From Thauera sp. 2A1 (GTDB taxonomy: Bacteria; Pseudomonadota; Gammaproteobacteria; Burkholderiales; Rhodocyclaceae), in contig NZ_SSXV01000007.1 of the NCBI RefSeq assembly GCF_009469595.2, positions 1 through 64,000 on the forward strand: a stretch of 64,000 nt of DNA. The letters are read 5' to 3'. Shown piece by piece: positions 38,484 through 47,558 of this stretch (positions are counted from its first letter, which is position 1; each line of letters starts with the position of its first letter). A model generated the notes under the pieces. It had not been told where the DNA came from. It did no database searches and worked only from the letters and a program-made list of their open reading frames with translations. Made by a program: the position numbers and the translations under genes.

Positions 38484-41400
38484 TCACGCCCTCACTCGCA
38501 CCCTGCTCCCCCACACCCCCTGCACCACCTCGATCGCCACGTCGATCTGCTGCTTCATCTCCTCGACGTGCGAGATCACGCCCACCATGCGGCCGCGCTG
38601 CTGCAGGTCGATCAGCGCCTTCATCGCCATGTCGAGCGATTCGGGGTCGAGGCTGCCGAAGCCTTCGTCGATGAACAACGTGTCGAGCTGCACGCCGCCG
38701 GCGTAGGCCTGCACGACGTCGGACAGGCCGAGCGCGAGCGACAGCGAGGCCATGAAGCCTTCGCCGCCCGAGAGCGTGCTGGCCGGGCGGGCGCGGCCGG
38801 TGTAGTCGTCGAACACTTCGAGGTCCAGCCCGGCGGCGCGGCGCGCGTCGGCGACGTCCTCGCGGCGCTGCAGCAGGTAGCGGCCGCGGCTCATCGCTTT
38901 CAGGCGCAGCGAGGCGGCGCGCAGCACGTCGTCGAGCAACGCGGCGAGCACGTAGCGCTGGAAAGTGAGCTTGCGGCCGTTGTCGCCGTTGGCGATGTCG
39001 GCGAGATGGCCGACGACGCGGTATTCGGCCTCGATGGCGCCGGATTCGCGCGCGATGTCGTCGAGCGCGGCGAGGAGCTTCGCGAGCCGGGCCTGCTCGC
39101 CGCGCTGGTGGGCGATGCGGGCGAGCACCGCCTCGATGCGTTCACGGCAGGCGGCGGCGCGGGATTCGAGCGCGGCCAGATCGGGCGCGACGATGCCGGC
39201 GATGGCGCGGGTGGCGCGCTCGGCGCGTTCGCGCGCGGCGGCGAGCTGTTCGTCGGCGCTGCGGATGCCGCGCGCGAGGCGCTCGATGTCCGGCGCCGGC
39301 AGCACCGCGGCGCGCCAGGCGGCCTCGGCCCGCTGCAGCGTGTCGGTTTCGAGCGGGGCGGCCGGATGTGCGCCGGAATCGGCGGCGGGATCGGCGGCGG
39401 GATCGGCGAAGCCTGCCGCGCGCAGCGCCTCGCCGAACTGCTCGCCGGCTTCCGCCACGCGGGTTGTAGCGGCCTGCGCGGCTTCGGCCAGGGTTTCGCG
39501 CTGCGCGCCGAGCGCGGTGGCGCGGGCCGTGGCAGCCTGCTGTGCGGCCTGGGCGGACTGCAGCGCAGCCTCCAGTTGCGCGCGCTTCGCGCGAGCGGCG
39601 GCGATGGCGGCATCGAGCGCAGCACGCGCGCGGAGGTTCTCCGGCACGGCGGCGCGGCGTTCCTCCGCCAGGCCCAGCGCGGCCTGCGCCGCGGACGCGG
39701 CGGCAACAGACGCCTCGCGCGCCTGCTCGAAGGCGGCGCCGGCGGTGGCGATGTCGGCATCGAGCGCCTGCAGCGCGTCGCGCAGCGGGCCGATGTCGGC
39801 GGCGGCTGTCCGCGCGGCATGCAGGGCGGTGCGCAGGTCGGCGAGCGGAGCCGGCGCCGCCTCCCCCAATGCGCTGTCTTCCGCCCGCAGGGCAGCCTCG
39901 CGCGTGCTCACCTCGGCCTGCGCCGCGGCGCGCGCCTGCGCGGCGGCGTCGAGCTTGCGGCGTGCGGCTTCGGTGGCGGCTTCCGCCTCGCGCACCGCAG
40001 CAGCCACAGCCTGCAGCGCCTGCTCGGTGGGCAGCTCGCCGTCGTAGCGGGCGGGCGCGGGATGCTCGGCACTGCCGCACACCGGGCAGGCGTCGCCGTC
40101 GTGCAGATGGCGGGCGAGGATGGCGGCCTGGGCCTGGCGCCAGCGCGCGTCGAGCGCGTCGAGCTGCGCGCGGCGCTGCTGCAGCGCCTGCTGCGCGTCA
40201 TCGAAGGCCTGCTGCTGGCGCGCTTCGGCCGCCTGCTGCGCAGCCAGTTGCCGGGTGCTGGCGACGAGGCTGGCTGCGGCCTGCTCGCGGCGCTCGGCGC
40301 GCTGCACGCGCAGCGCCAGGGCTTCGGCCTGCGCGGCCTGCGGCTGCAGCGCGTCGATGCGTGCGGCGAGCGTGCCGCGGCGCGCGGCCAGCTCGTCGCG
40401 CCGCGCGACAGTGGTGGCAAGCCTGCGCCCGGCTTCGGCGCGCCCTGCTTCATGCGCGCGCAGTGCGTCTTCAGCATGGGCCAGGCGTGCGACCGCGTCG
40501 CCCAAGGCGTCGAGCCGCATCAGCTCGCGCTGCGCAGTCTCGCGCTCGGGGGCGCGGGCGGCCTCCGCCTGCAGGCCGGCGTCGGCCTGCTGCAGGGCCG
40601 CGGTGGCGCGGACAAGGTCGGCGGCGGCCTGCGCCTCGCGCTCACGCGCCTCGGTGGCGGTGCGCCGGGCGGCGGCGAGCGCGGTTTCGGCGGGCTGCAC
40701 CTGCTGCGCGCGTTGCGCCAGTTGCAGCCGTGCGCGCTGCGCCTCGACTTCGCCGGCGCGGGCGATCAGCGCCTGCAGCGCCGCATGGGCGGCCTCGGCC
40801 TCGGCGAACAACGCGGCGCTGGCCTGGCCCTGCTGCAGCGCGGCGCGCGCGGCGGCATCCTCGTCGCGGGCGCGCTGCTCCTCCTCCACCAGCGTGGCGA
40901 GCGCGGCGGCCAGTTCGGCCTGCTGCACGGCCAGCGCTTCCGGCGTGGTGGCGCCGGCCTGCTGCAGCAGGGTTTCACGCCGCAGCCGCGCCTGCTCGCC
41001 GCGCTCGCGCAGGCTGGCGGCCTCGGTCTTCAGCGCGTCCTGCAGGCGCTTGTAGGTGGCGGTGCCGAACAGGGTCTCGAGGATCTTCTCGCGCTCGCCC
41101 GAACCGGCGGCGAGCAGCTTGCGGAACTGGCCCTGCGGCAGCAGCGCGACCTGGCGGAACTGGTCGGCCTTGAAGCCGAGCAGCTCCTCGACCTGCGCCG
41201 TCACCTCGGTGGTCTTCTGCGCCAGCGGCGTCCAGGTCTCGCCGTCCAGGCGCGACAGCTCGGCCTTGGCCAGCACCTTGACGAGACCGGAGCCGCGCAG
41301 CGCAGCACGTTCCTGCTCCGGCACGCGCTTGACGCGGTAGCGGCGCTCGCCGAGGGCGAATTCGAATTCGATCTCGGTCTGCAGCCCGTCGTCGGCGTGG

Positions 41401-41606
41401 TGGCTGCGCATCTCGCGCGCGCTGCGCTCGCCGCCCGAGGTGTCGCCGTACAGCGCGTAGGTGATGCCGTCGAGGATGGAGGTCTTGCCGGCGCCGGTGG
41501 GGCCGGAGATCAGGAACAGCGCGCCGGCGGGCAGGCGGGTGAAATCCACCTCCTCGCGCCCGGCGAAGGGGCCGAAGGCCTGCAGCGTGAGCTTGAGCGG
41601 CTTCAT
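38484..41606 (-). CDS. sbcC: Nuclease subunit SbcC (SMC-like ATPase)
   Basis: A 1040-residue Rad50-like ATPase. It has a Walker A motif at the N-terminus (GPTGAGKTS), long Ala/Gln/Arg coiled-coil arms, the zinc hook CPVCGS near residue 507, the ABC signature LSGGEGFMASLSLALG, and Walker B LDTLFIDEGFGSLD at the C-terminus. With SbcD it opens DNA hairpins and removes end-bound proteins. The ATG at 41606 overlaps the sbcD stop (ATGA). The arms consist almost entirely of Ala, Gln, Arg and Glu, so long antisense open frames cover them. Confidence 0.95.
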   Translation of the reverse strand: MKPLKLTLQAFGPFAGREEVDFTRLPAGALFLISGPTGAGKTSILDGITYALYGDTSGGERSAREMRSHHADDGLQTEIEFEFALGERRYRVKRVPEQERAALRGSGLVKVLAKAELSRLDGETWTPLAQKTTEVTAQVEELLGFKADQFRQVALLPQGQFRKLLAAGSGEREKILETLFGTATYKRLQDALKTEAASLRERGEQARLRRETLLQQAGATTPEALAVQQAELAAALATLVEEEQRARDEDAAARAALQQGQASAALFAEAEAAHAALQALIARAGEVEAQRARLQLAQRAQQVQPAETALAAARRTATEAREREAQAAADLVRATAALQQADAGLQAEAARAPERETAQRELMRLDALGDAVARLAHAEDALRAHEAGRAEAGRRLATTVARRDELAARRGTLAARIDALQPQAAQAEALALRVQRAERREQAAASLVASTRQLAAQQAAEARQQQAFDDAQQALQQRRAQLDALDARWRQAQAAILARHLHDGDACPVCGSAEHPAPARYDGELPTEQALQAVAAAVREAEAATEAARRKLDAAAQARAAAQAEVSTREAALRAEDSALGEAAPAPLADLRTALHAARTAAADIGPLRDALQALDADIATAGAAFEQAREASVAAASAAQAALGLAEERRAAVPENLRARAALDAAIAAARAKRAQLEAALQSAQAAQQAATARATALGAQRETLAEAAQAATTRVAEAGEQFGEALRAAGFADPAADPAADSGAHPAAPLETDTLQRAEAAWRAAVLPAPDIERLARGIRSADEQLAAARERAERATRAIAGIVAPDLAALESRAAACRERIEAVLARIAHQRGEQARLAKLLAALDDIARESGAIEAEYRVVGHLADIANGDNGRKLTFQRYVLAALLDDVLRAASLRLKAMSRGRYLLQRREDVADARRAAGLDLEVFDDYTGRARPASTLSGGEGFMASLSLALGLSDVVQAYAGGVQLDTLFIDEGFGSLDPESLDMAMKALIDLQQRGRMVGVISHVEEMKQQIDVAIEVVQGVWGSRVRVRA

Positions 41607-42769
41607 GCGTGGCGCTCCTCGTGTTCCAGGCCGTCGATGATGCGTTCCAGTGCGGCGGAGGCCTCCGCTTCGAGGGCGAGGCCGGTGGTTTCCTCGTGGA
41701 AGCTGGCGAAGAGGTCCTGCATGCGGATGCGGCGGTGGTCGGCAGCGGCGCGGCCCGGGCCGTCGCCCACCATGTCCGGGCGCTCGATGGCGAGCGCGTT
41801 GGGATAGGCGGTGCGCAGCTTGCCCATGGCGTCGAGCAGTGCGCCGCGGTCGGTGAGCCGCGCCAGCAGGTAATCGTCGCGCGCCGGGTCGGCGGCCGCG
41901 GCGGCGATCAACGCATCGAGCTCGCCCTCGACGATGCGCAGGTCGCGGCGCGGCGCGAGCGGGATGCGCTGCACGGTGCAGCGGCCCTGCGCATCCATGT
42001 CGACCAGGTTCACCGACTTCGCATGATCGGCCTCGGCGAACGAATACTTCAGCAGCGAGCCGGAATACTGGATGCGCGCCGCATCCTCACCTTCGGCCGC
42101 TCCGCCCAGCGCCTGTGGCCGATGCAGATGGCCGAGCGCGACGTAGTCGAAGCCGTCGAACACGCCGGCGCCGACCGCGCCGCTGCCGCCCACCGACAGC
42201 GGGCGCTCCGACTCGCTCTCGCTGCCGCCCAGCACGAAGGCGTGCGCGACCACCACCGAGCGCATGCCGGCCGGCTGCCTGGTGCATGCCGCGTGCAGTT
42301 GCGCGGCGAGCGCCGCGTGATGGTCGGCGATCGCCTCGTCACCGCAGGCGCCGCGGACCACCGCGGGTTCGCCGTAAGGCAGCGCGTGGATGGCGACGCC
42401 ACCATGCGCGTCGTGCAGGATCAGCGGCGGCGCGTCGAAGTCGACCGGCCCGCGCACGGTGAGGCCGGCGCGCGTCAGCAACTCCGAGCCGAAGCCGAGA
42501 CGGTCGGGGCCGTCGTGGTTGCCGGCGATCACCACCACCGGGATCTTCAGCTCCAGCACCAGCTCGGTCAGCACCAGGTCGAGCAGACGCACCGCTTCGG
42601 CCGGCGGCACCGAGCGGTCGTAGATGTCGCCGGCGATCAGGATGGCATCGGGCCGCGTGTCGGCGGCCAGGCGGATGAAGCCCTGCAGCACATGGGCCTG
42701 GTCTTCGAGCAGGGAAACGCCGTGGTAGACACGGCCGAGGTGCCAGTCGGCGGTGTGGAGGAAACGCAT
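41603..42769 (-). CDS. sbcD: Nuclease subunit SbcD (Mre11-like)
   Basis: A 388-residue metallophosphoesterase nuclease, the partner of SbcC. The phosphodiesterase motifs are complete: HTADWHLGR, AGDIYDRSVPP, AGNHDGPDRL, VVVAHAFV and YVALGHLHRPQ. It is the first gene of sbcDC and overlaps sbcC by 4 bp. The complex acts on DNA ends and palindromic hairpins during repair and replication. Confidence 0.95.
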   Translation of the reverse strand: MRFLHTADWHLGRVYHGVSLLEDQAHVLQGFIRLAADTRPDAILIAGDIYDRSVPPAEAVRLLDLVLTELVLELKIPVVVIAGNHDGPDRLGFGSELLTRAGLTVRGPVDFDAPPLILHDAHGGVAIHALPYGEPAVVRGACGDEAIADHHAALAAQLHAACTRQPAGMRSVVVAHAFVLGGSESESERPLSVGGSGAVGAGVFDGFDYVALGHLHRPQALGGAAEGEDAARIQYSGSLLKYSFAEADHAKSVNLVDMDAQGRCTVQRIPLAPRRDLRIVEGELDALIAAAAADPARDDYLLARLTDRGALLDAMGKLRTAYPNALAIERPDMVGDGPGRAAADHRRIRMQDLFASFHEETTGLALEAEASAALERIIDGLEHEERHA

Positions 42770-42947
42770 CGGGGAAGAAGTCTCGGAGCTGAGATGGGCA
42801 ACAGCGGGGCGCGCTGCAGGACGAATCCTACAGCGACATCCGCGCCGTCGGACATGACGCCGCCGATGCGGGGTCTATATTGAGGTTGCGTAACGCGGCG
42901 GAAGCGCATGCCGCGCCACGACATCCACAACCAGGAAGGAGCTCGAC

Positions 42948-43259
42948 ATGAAACACACTGCCGCCACCCTCGCCCTGTCCGGCCTGCTCGCCTTCACCGC
43001 CGTCGGCTGCGCCGTCACCCGTGACCAATCGACCGTGGGCGAATACGTCGATGACGCCACGATCACCACGCGGGTAAAGGCCAAGTTCGCGGAAGACCCG
43101 ACCGTGAGCGCGATGGCGATCAGCGTCGAGACGCTGCGCGGCACGGTGCAGCTCTCGGGCTTCGCCAAGAGCGCGACGGAGAAGAGCCACGCCGAAAAGA
43201 TCGCGCGCAGCACCTCGGGCGTGAAGGGCGTCAAGAACGACATCGTGGTTCGCCCGTAG
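42948..43259 (+). CDS. BON-domain periplasmic protein
   Basis: A 103-residue secreted protein: signal peptide MKHTAATLALSGLLAFTAV followed by a weak lipobox-like VGC, then one BON domain (DDATITTRVKAKFAEDPTVSAMAISVETLRGTVQLSGF... split here only for length). BON domains bind phospholipid surfaces; OsmY is the best known relative and stress-induced. A strong AAGGAG Shine-Dalgarno (42936-42941) sits 6 bases before the ATG. A good terminator follows at 43280. It is a single-gene unit. Confidence 0.88.
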   Translation: MKHTAATLALSGLLAFTAVGCAVTRDQSTVGEYVDDATITTRVKAKFAEDPTVSAMAISVETLRGTVQLSGFAKSATEKSHAEKIARSTSGVKGVKNDIVVRP

Positions 43260-43279
43260 ATCCGCGCGTCACATCAGGC

Positions 43280-43305
43280 AAGGGGATGGTTCGCCATCCC
43301 CTTTT
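43280..43305 (+). terminator. Rho-independent terminator after the BON-domain gene
   Basis: A perfect 9-bp stem (AGGGGATGG with CCATCCCCT) with a stable TTCG tetraloop is followed by TTTT. It begins about 20 bp after the stop codon of the BON gene. Confidence 0.92.
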
Positions 43306-43397
43306 CGCGCGTGGACGGGCGGCATCGGGCGGCCCGGACTCGGCCGGCATGCTGCTAACATCGTGCCGCCGGCCTGGCAACTCGAGGATGCGCCCCC

Positions 43398-44765
43398 ATG
43401 TCACTGAAACCCGCACTCCCGCTGCGGCCGCGACCGGCGCGCGCACTGCTGGCCTTGCTCGCGGTCAGCCTGGTCCTCGGCCTGGCCTGGCTCGCTTCCA
43501 GCCAGTGGCAATCGAGCTCGAGCCGCTCGGCGCTGGAGCGCCTGCGCGCCGACGCCAACCGGCTGCACCACCTCGACGCGCTGCTGCTGCAGCTGCTCGA
43601 TGCCGAGAGCAGCGTGCGCGGCTATCTGCTGAGCGGCAATCCGGTGTATCTGGGGCCGTACCAGGATGGCGGCCTGCGCGTGGCGGAAACGCTGGCCACG
43701 CTGCGCGCCGACGACTGGCGCGACGCGGCACAGCGCGCGAAGCTGGCAGAGCTGGCGCAGAGGGTCGACAGGAAGCTGGCCGTGCTGGCGAGCGCCGTGC
43801 AAACGGGAGTGAGCCCCGGCATCGACGCGCCGGAGGGCGGCCCGGGCAAGCAGACCATGGACGACATCCGCCGCATCATCGGCGAGCTGCGCGGCGACAC
43901 GCTGGCCGAGATCGACCAGTCCCTGATCGCCTCCTTCGCACGCTTCGGCAACGCGCGCGAGCTCAACCTGCTGCTGGGCGCCGGCATCCTGGTGCTGCTG
44001 CTGGCGCTGGTCGTCGCCCTGTACCGGCAGGGCCTGCTGCGCGAGAAGCTGGCGGCGATGCTGCACTCGGAGAACGAGCGCCTGCAGGCCGAGGTGGAGC
44101 AGCGCACCACCGAGCTGAGCAGCCTCGCCACCTACCTGACCAACGCCCGCGAACAGGAACAGGCCCGCCTCGCACGCGAACTGCACGACGAACTCGGCGC
44201 CCTGATGACCGCCGCCAAGCTCGATGCCGGCTGGATCGCGCGCAAGCTGCCCGCCGACGTGATGGCGCCGCTGCGCGAACGTTTCGACCGCCTGCTCGAC
44301 ACGCTGAACCAGGGCATCGCGATCAAGCGCAAGGTGGTGAACGACCTGCGGCCGCCGCTGCTGGCCGACCTCGGCCTGGTCGAGGCGCTGCGCTCGCTGG
44401 CCGACTCCGCCGCGATCGGCGACCGCGAAGGGCGCATCGAACTCGAGCTGCCAGAGGAGGCGCCCGATCTGCCGCCGGACACCGCGCTGGCGCTGTTTCG
44501 CATCGCCCAAGAGGCGCTCACCAACGTGCGCCGCCACGCGAAGGCGACGCATGCGACGCTGGCGCTGCGGGTGGAGCCGGGCGCGCTCGTGCTGCGCATC
44601 GCCGACAACGGCATCGGCTTCGATCCGGCACGGCTCGGGCGCGCACGGCACGGGCTGGCGGGGATCGCCCATCGCGTGCAGATGCTGTCGGGCCGGCTGC
44701 AGGTGACGAGCGCACCGGGCAAGGGGACGGTGATCGAGGCGCGCATCCCCCGCACGCGGACCTGA
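43398..44765 (+). CDS. CHASE3-domain histidine kinase, NarL/DesK type
   Basis: A 455-residue membrane sensor. TM1 (residues about 15-35) and TM2 (about 190-210) enclose a periplasmic CHASE3 domain (DAESSVRGYLLSGNPVYLGPY). The HisKA_3 dimerisation domain has the phosphoacceptor H263 in ARELHDELGALMTAAKLD. The HATPase domain has EALTNVRRHAKA and IADNGIGFD. It most likely phosphorylates the NarL-type regulator encoded on the opposite strand just beyond the single-receiver gene. A REP element follows the stop. The external signal is unknown. Confidence 0.92.
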   Translation: MSLKPALPLRPRPARALLALLAVSLVLGLAWLASSQWQSSSSRSALERLRADANRLHHLDALLLQLLDAESSVRGYLLSGNPVYLGPYQDGGLRVAETLATLRADDWRDAAQRAKLAELAQRVDRKLAVLASAVQTGVSPGIDAPEGGPGKQTMDDIRRIIGELRGDTLAEIDQSLIASFARFGNARELNLLLGAGILVLLLALVVALYRQGLLREKLAAMLHSENERLQAEVEQRTTELSSLATYLTNAREQEQARLARELHDELGALMTAAKLDAGWIARKLPADVMAPLRERFDRLLDTLNQGIAIKRKVVNDLRPPLLADLGLVEALRSLADSAAIGDREGRIELELPEEAPDLPPDTALALFRIAQEALTNVRRHAKATHATLALRVEPGALVLRIADNGIGFDPARLGRARHGLAGIAHRVQMLSGRLQVTSAPGKGTVIEARIPRTRT

Positions 44766-44783
44766 AAACGGCCACGCGCGCCT

Positions 44784-44807
44784 GTGGGAGCGGCGCCAGC
44801 CTGGCGA
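44784..44807 (+). repeat. Single REP element
   Basis: A 24-bp GTGG-headed element contains the stem CGCCAG-C-CTGGCG. Head and layout match the REP pair at 12216-12273, although the stem sequence differs. It lies in the convergent gap between the kinase gene and the receiver gene. Confidence 0.6.
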
Positions 44808-44810
44808 GGC

Positions 44811-45209
44811 TCAGTCGCCCGCGACCGCCGCCTCGATGTAGTCCAGCAGCTCATCCATCTGGAAGGACTTGTCGAAGAAGCGTTCCACGCCGAGCTGCTC
44901 GCAGCGCGCGCGCACCGCCTTGTGGCCGTGGTTGGACAGCACCACCGCGCGCGGCGCACCGAAGCGCTGCGGCTCGGCCTGCAGCGTGCGCAGCACGCCC
45001 AGGCCGCTGCCTTCGCGCAACTCGAGGTCGACGATGGCCAGATCGGCCTGGTGCCGTTCCAGTTCGGAGAGGGCACTGCGCTCGCCGTCGGCGTCGGCGA
45101 CGACCTCGACACCGGGCAGCTCGCCCAGCATGTCGCGCAGCATCGAGCGCAGCTTGGGCGAATCCTCGATCAGCACGACGCGAAAGGCGGTGCGCGCGGC
45201 GTCGCTCAT
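44811..45209 (-). CDS. Stand-alone response-regulator receiver protein
   Basis: A 132-residue CheY-like receiver without output domain. The phosphoacceptor is D61 (LAIVDLEL), the acidic pocket is IED (residues 14-16) and the conserved lysine is in FFDKSF. It lies between the CHASE3 kinase (opposite strand) and the NarL-type regulator (same strand, 16 bp upstream). It could be a phosphate sink, a connector or an allosteric modulator in that phosphorelay. Confidence 0.9.
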   Translation of the reverse strand: MSDAARTAFRVVLIEDSPKLRSMLRDMLGELPGVEVVADADGERSALSELERHQADLAIVDLELREGSGLGVLRTLQAEPQRFGAPRAVVLSNHGHKAVRARCEQLGVERFFDKSFQMDELLDYIEAAVAGD

Positions 45210-45225
45210 GCTCTTTTCTCCCGCA

Positions 45226-45861
45226 TCAATCCACGATCAGGCCGTGGCGCAGCGCGTACGCGGCCAGTTCGGCATTGCTCGCCACGCCCAGCTTTTCCAG
45301 CAGGCGGGTGCGGTAGGTGCTCACCGTCTTCACGCTCAGGTGCAGCGACTCGCCGATGTCGGACACCGACTCGCCGCGCGCCAGGCGCAGGAAGACCTGC
45401 AGCTCGCGGTCGGACAGGCGCTCGTGCGGCGCGCCCACCGCGCCGCCGGCCAGCTCCTCGGCCAGCAGTTCGGCGGTGCGCGGCGACAGGTAGCGGCGCC
45501 CCTGCGCCACCGTGCGGATGGCCTGCACCAGTTGTTCGCGGTCGCAGTCCTTGCACAGGTAGCCGTCGGCGCCGTTGCGGATCATCGCCAGCGCGTAGCG
45601 GTCTTCGGGGAAGCCGCTCAGCACCACGATGCGGAGCGCCTCGAAGCGCTGGCGCGCGGCGCGCAGCACGTCCACGCCGCTCAGCCCCGGCAGGGAGAGG
45701 TCGAGCAGCAGCACGTCCGTGTCGTCCTCGCGCAGCCGCTCCAGCGCCTCCTCGCCCGTCGCGGCCTCGAAGGACACGCGGAAATCGAGCTCCTCGGCGA
45801 GCAGCTCGCGAAACCCGGCACGCACGATCTGGTGGTCATCGACGATGGCGATACGCAACAT
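45226..45861 (-). CDS. NarL/LuxR-family response regulator
   Basis: A 211-residue regulator with a receiver domain (D54 in VLLLDLSLPG) and a C-terminal LuxR HTH (LSDRELQVFLRLARGESV, SVKTVSTYRTRLLEKL). It is the likely transcriptional output of the CHASE3 kinase. The ATG at 45861 gives the canonical receiver start MLRIAIVDDH; the frame is open 12 codons further. It is the first gene of a leftward pair with the stand-alone receiver. Confidence 0.92.
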   Translation of the reverse strand: MLRIAIVDDHQIVRAGFRELLAEELDFRVSFEAATGEEALERLREDDTDVLLLDLSLPGLSGVDVLRAARQRFEALRIVVLSGFPEDRYALAMIRNGADGYLCKDCDREQLVQAIRTVAQGRRYLSPRTAELLAEELAGGAVGAPHERLSDRELQVFLRLARGESVSDIGESLHLSVKTVSTYRTRLLEKLGVASNAELAAYALRHGLIVD

Positions 45862-45964
45862 GGGAACTCCGTACCGGCGCAGCCGGACGTCCGGCATGGC
45901 GAGCTTGCGGCCCGCCCGCCGCGCCGAAGAGGCGTGCGGGCGAGCCGGCCGCCGCGGCGGCCGC

Positions 45965-46129
45965 TCATCGGCCGCGGGCGATGTTGGCGAGGAAGCTTAG
46001 CACCGCCAACACCAGGAACACGAAGAACAGGATCTTGGCGATGCCCGCCGCACCGGCAGCGATGCCGCCGAAACCGAGCACGGCGGCGACAATGGCGATG
46101 ATGAAGAACACCACGGCGTAATGCAGCAT
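45965..46129 (-). CDS. DUF1328 small membrane protein (YtjA-like)
   Basis: A 54-residue protein, almost entirely two membrane helices ([20 protein letters not shown] and [19 protein letters not shown]). It matches the DUF1328/YtjA family, small inner-membrane proteins often stress-regulated. Long frames over this region belong to other readings; the ATG at 46129 gives the exact family start and follows the purine-rich AAGGAGAC. Confidence 0.9.
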   Translation of the reverse strand: MLHYAVVFFIIAIVAAVLGFGGIAAGAAGIAKILFFVFLVLAVLSFLANIARGR

Positions 46130-46362
46130 GATCGTCTCCTTGAGGAAGGGCGCCGCGGGAGCGGTGTGTCGCTGGCCCCTCGGGCGGGACGCCCGCCCGG
46201 CGCTCGATTCCACTGTAGGCGCCGAGCCGCCGCGGCCCCATCGGCCGCATCCGAAACCCGCGTCGGACAATTCCGACACGCAATCGCGGCGCGCACCAAG
46301 GCAAGAGGCGAGGTTTTCCGCTAGCCTGTCGGCCTTTCCTCGCATCCCGCACAGCGCTCGCC

Positions 46363-47031
46363 ATGATCCTCGACATCGATCTCGTCTCCGACTTCGTCTG
46401 CCCCTGGTGCTTCCTCGGCAAGACCCGCCTCGAACAGGCGCTGACCGAGCTGAAGGCATCACGGCCGGACATCGAGGCGCGCATCAACTGGCTGCCCTTC
46501 TTCCTGAACCCGGACACGCCGCCTGAAGGCGAGCCCTACCGCGCCTTCCTCGAAGCAAAGTTCGGCGGGCCGCTGAAGGTCGACGAGACGCTGGGCCGCA
46601 TCGCCGAAGCCGCCGCGCCCGACGGCCTCGTCTTCGCCTTCGAACGCATCCAGACGCGGCCGAACACGCTGAAGGCGCATCGCCTGTGCTACCGCGCGCA
46701 GTCGCTGGGCTGGGCGCAGGACAAGGTGCAGGCGCTGACGCAGGCGCTGTTCTCGGCCCACTTCCAGCAGGGCCAGGACCTCGGCGACAGCGCGGTGCTC
46801 GCAGACATCGCCGCCGCCTGCGGCGAAAAGCGCGACGACGTGCTCGCCTGGCTCGACAGCAAGGCCGACACCGACAAGGTGCTGCGCATGGCCGACGGCA
46901 TCCGCCGCCAGGGTATCCAGGGCGTGCCCTTCTTCATCCTCAACCGCAAGCTGGCGGTGTCCGGGGCACAGACGACGGCCGTGCTCGGCGCGGCGATCCT
47001 GCAGTCGCTGGAGACGGGCAAGCCGTCGTGA
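46363..47031 (+). CDS. DsbA-family oxidoreductase, FrnE type
   Basis: A 222-residue cytoplasmic thioredoxin-fold protein with redox motif CPWC at residues 13-16 ([13 protein letters not shown]). The substrate-facing half has [14 protein letters not shown], and the C-terminus has [20 protein letters not shown]. FrnE-type proteins act as disulfide isomerases under oxidative stress or in aromatic polyketide modification. No signal peptide is present. It is a single-gene unit. Confidence 0.92.
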   Translation: MILDIDLVSDFVCPWCFLGKTRLEQALTELKASRPDIEARINWLPFFLNPDTPPEGEPYRAFLEAKFGGPLKVDETLGRIAEAAAPDGLVFAFERIQTRPNTLKAHRLCYRAQSLGWAQDKVQALTQALFSAHFQQGQDLGDSAVLADIAAACGEKRDDVLAWLDSKADTDKVLRMADGIRRQGIQGVPFFILNRKLAVSGAQTTAVLGAAILQSLETGKPS

Positions 47032-47074
47032 GGGATGGTGCAGCGGGCGGGCTCAGCGCGAACGCTGCGCCACG

Positions 47075-47302
47075 CTAACGCCTATCGTCGTCACGCCAGC
47101 GCAAGTCACCGCGGTCGCGGTCGCCCCAGTCGTGCCGATGCCGGTAGCCGCGGTCCCGGTAGTCTCGGTCCCCGTCGCGATAGCCATAGTCCCGATAGCC
47201 GCGATCTCGATAGTCGTAATCGCGATAGGCGTAGTCCAGCGGCAGCACGACGCACCCGCCGAGCATGGCAGCGGTGCATAGCACGATGGTGGAGCGGATC
47301 AT
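47075..47302 (-). CDS. YRD-repeat small lipoprotein
   Basis: A 75-residue lipoprotein: signal peptide MIRSTIVLCTAAML with lipobox LGGC, then repeated YRD/RGYRDR units (DYAYRDYDYRDRGYRDYGYRD), strongly charged and probably disordered. AAGGGG lies seven bases before the ATG at 47302, favouring that start over the ATG two codons upstream. It is similar in style to the Arg-rich lipoprotein at 9410-10201. Function is unknown. Confidence 0.72.
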   Translation of the reverse strand: MIRSTIVLCTAAMLGGCVVLPLDYAYRDYDYRDRGYRDYGYRDGDRDYRDRGYRHRHDWGDRDRGDLRWRDDDRR

Positions 47303-47558
47303 GGCCATTCCCCTTCGTTGATCGGTGCTGCTTCGACCCGGCGCACCGTGCTTCGTCTTGCGGGGGTTTGTAAGACTGTGTACTTGGCGGCGAAAGCGCG
47401 GTGACTTTCGCACCGCTTGGCCGCCTGTCATCCGATACATCCGGTTGCGGGTTTTCGCGCTAAGGCCGAGAACCCGATCGCTGCCGCACCTGTCCACCGC
47501 GCCGACGCATTTCAATCTGCCGCGTCCTCACGCGACAACTGCTCTTCAGGAAGCAAGA

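Noticed and set aside
38274..41807. Long open frame on the plus strand opposite sbcC
   Set aside because: It is antisense to the coiled-coil arms of SbcC and is Arg/Gly/Ala/Leu-rich without domains; high GC keeps such shadows open.
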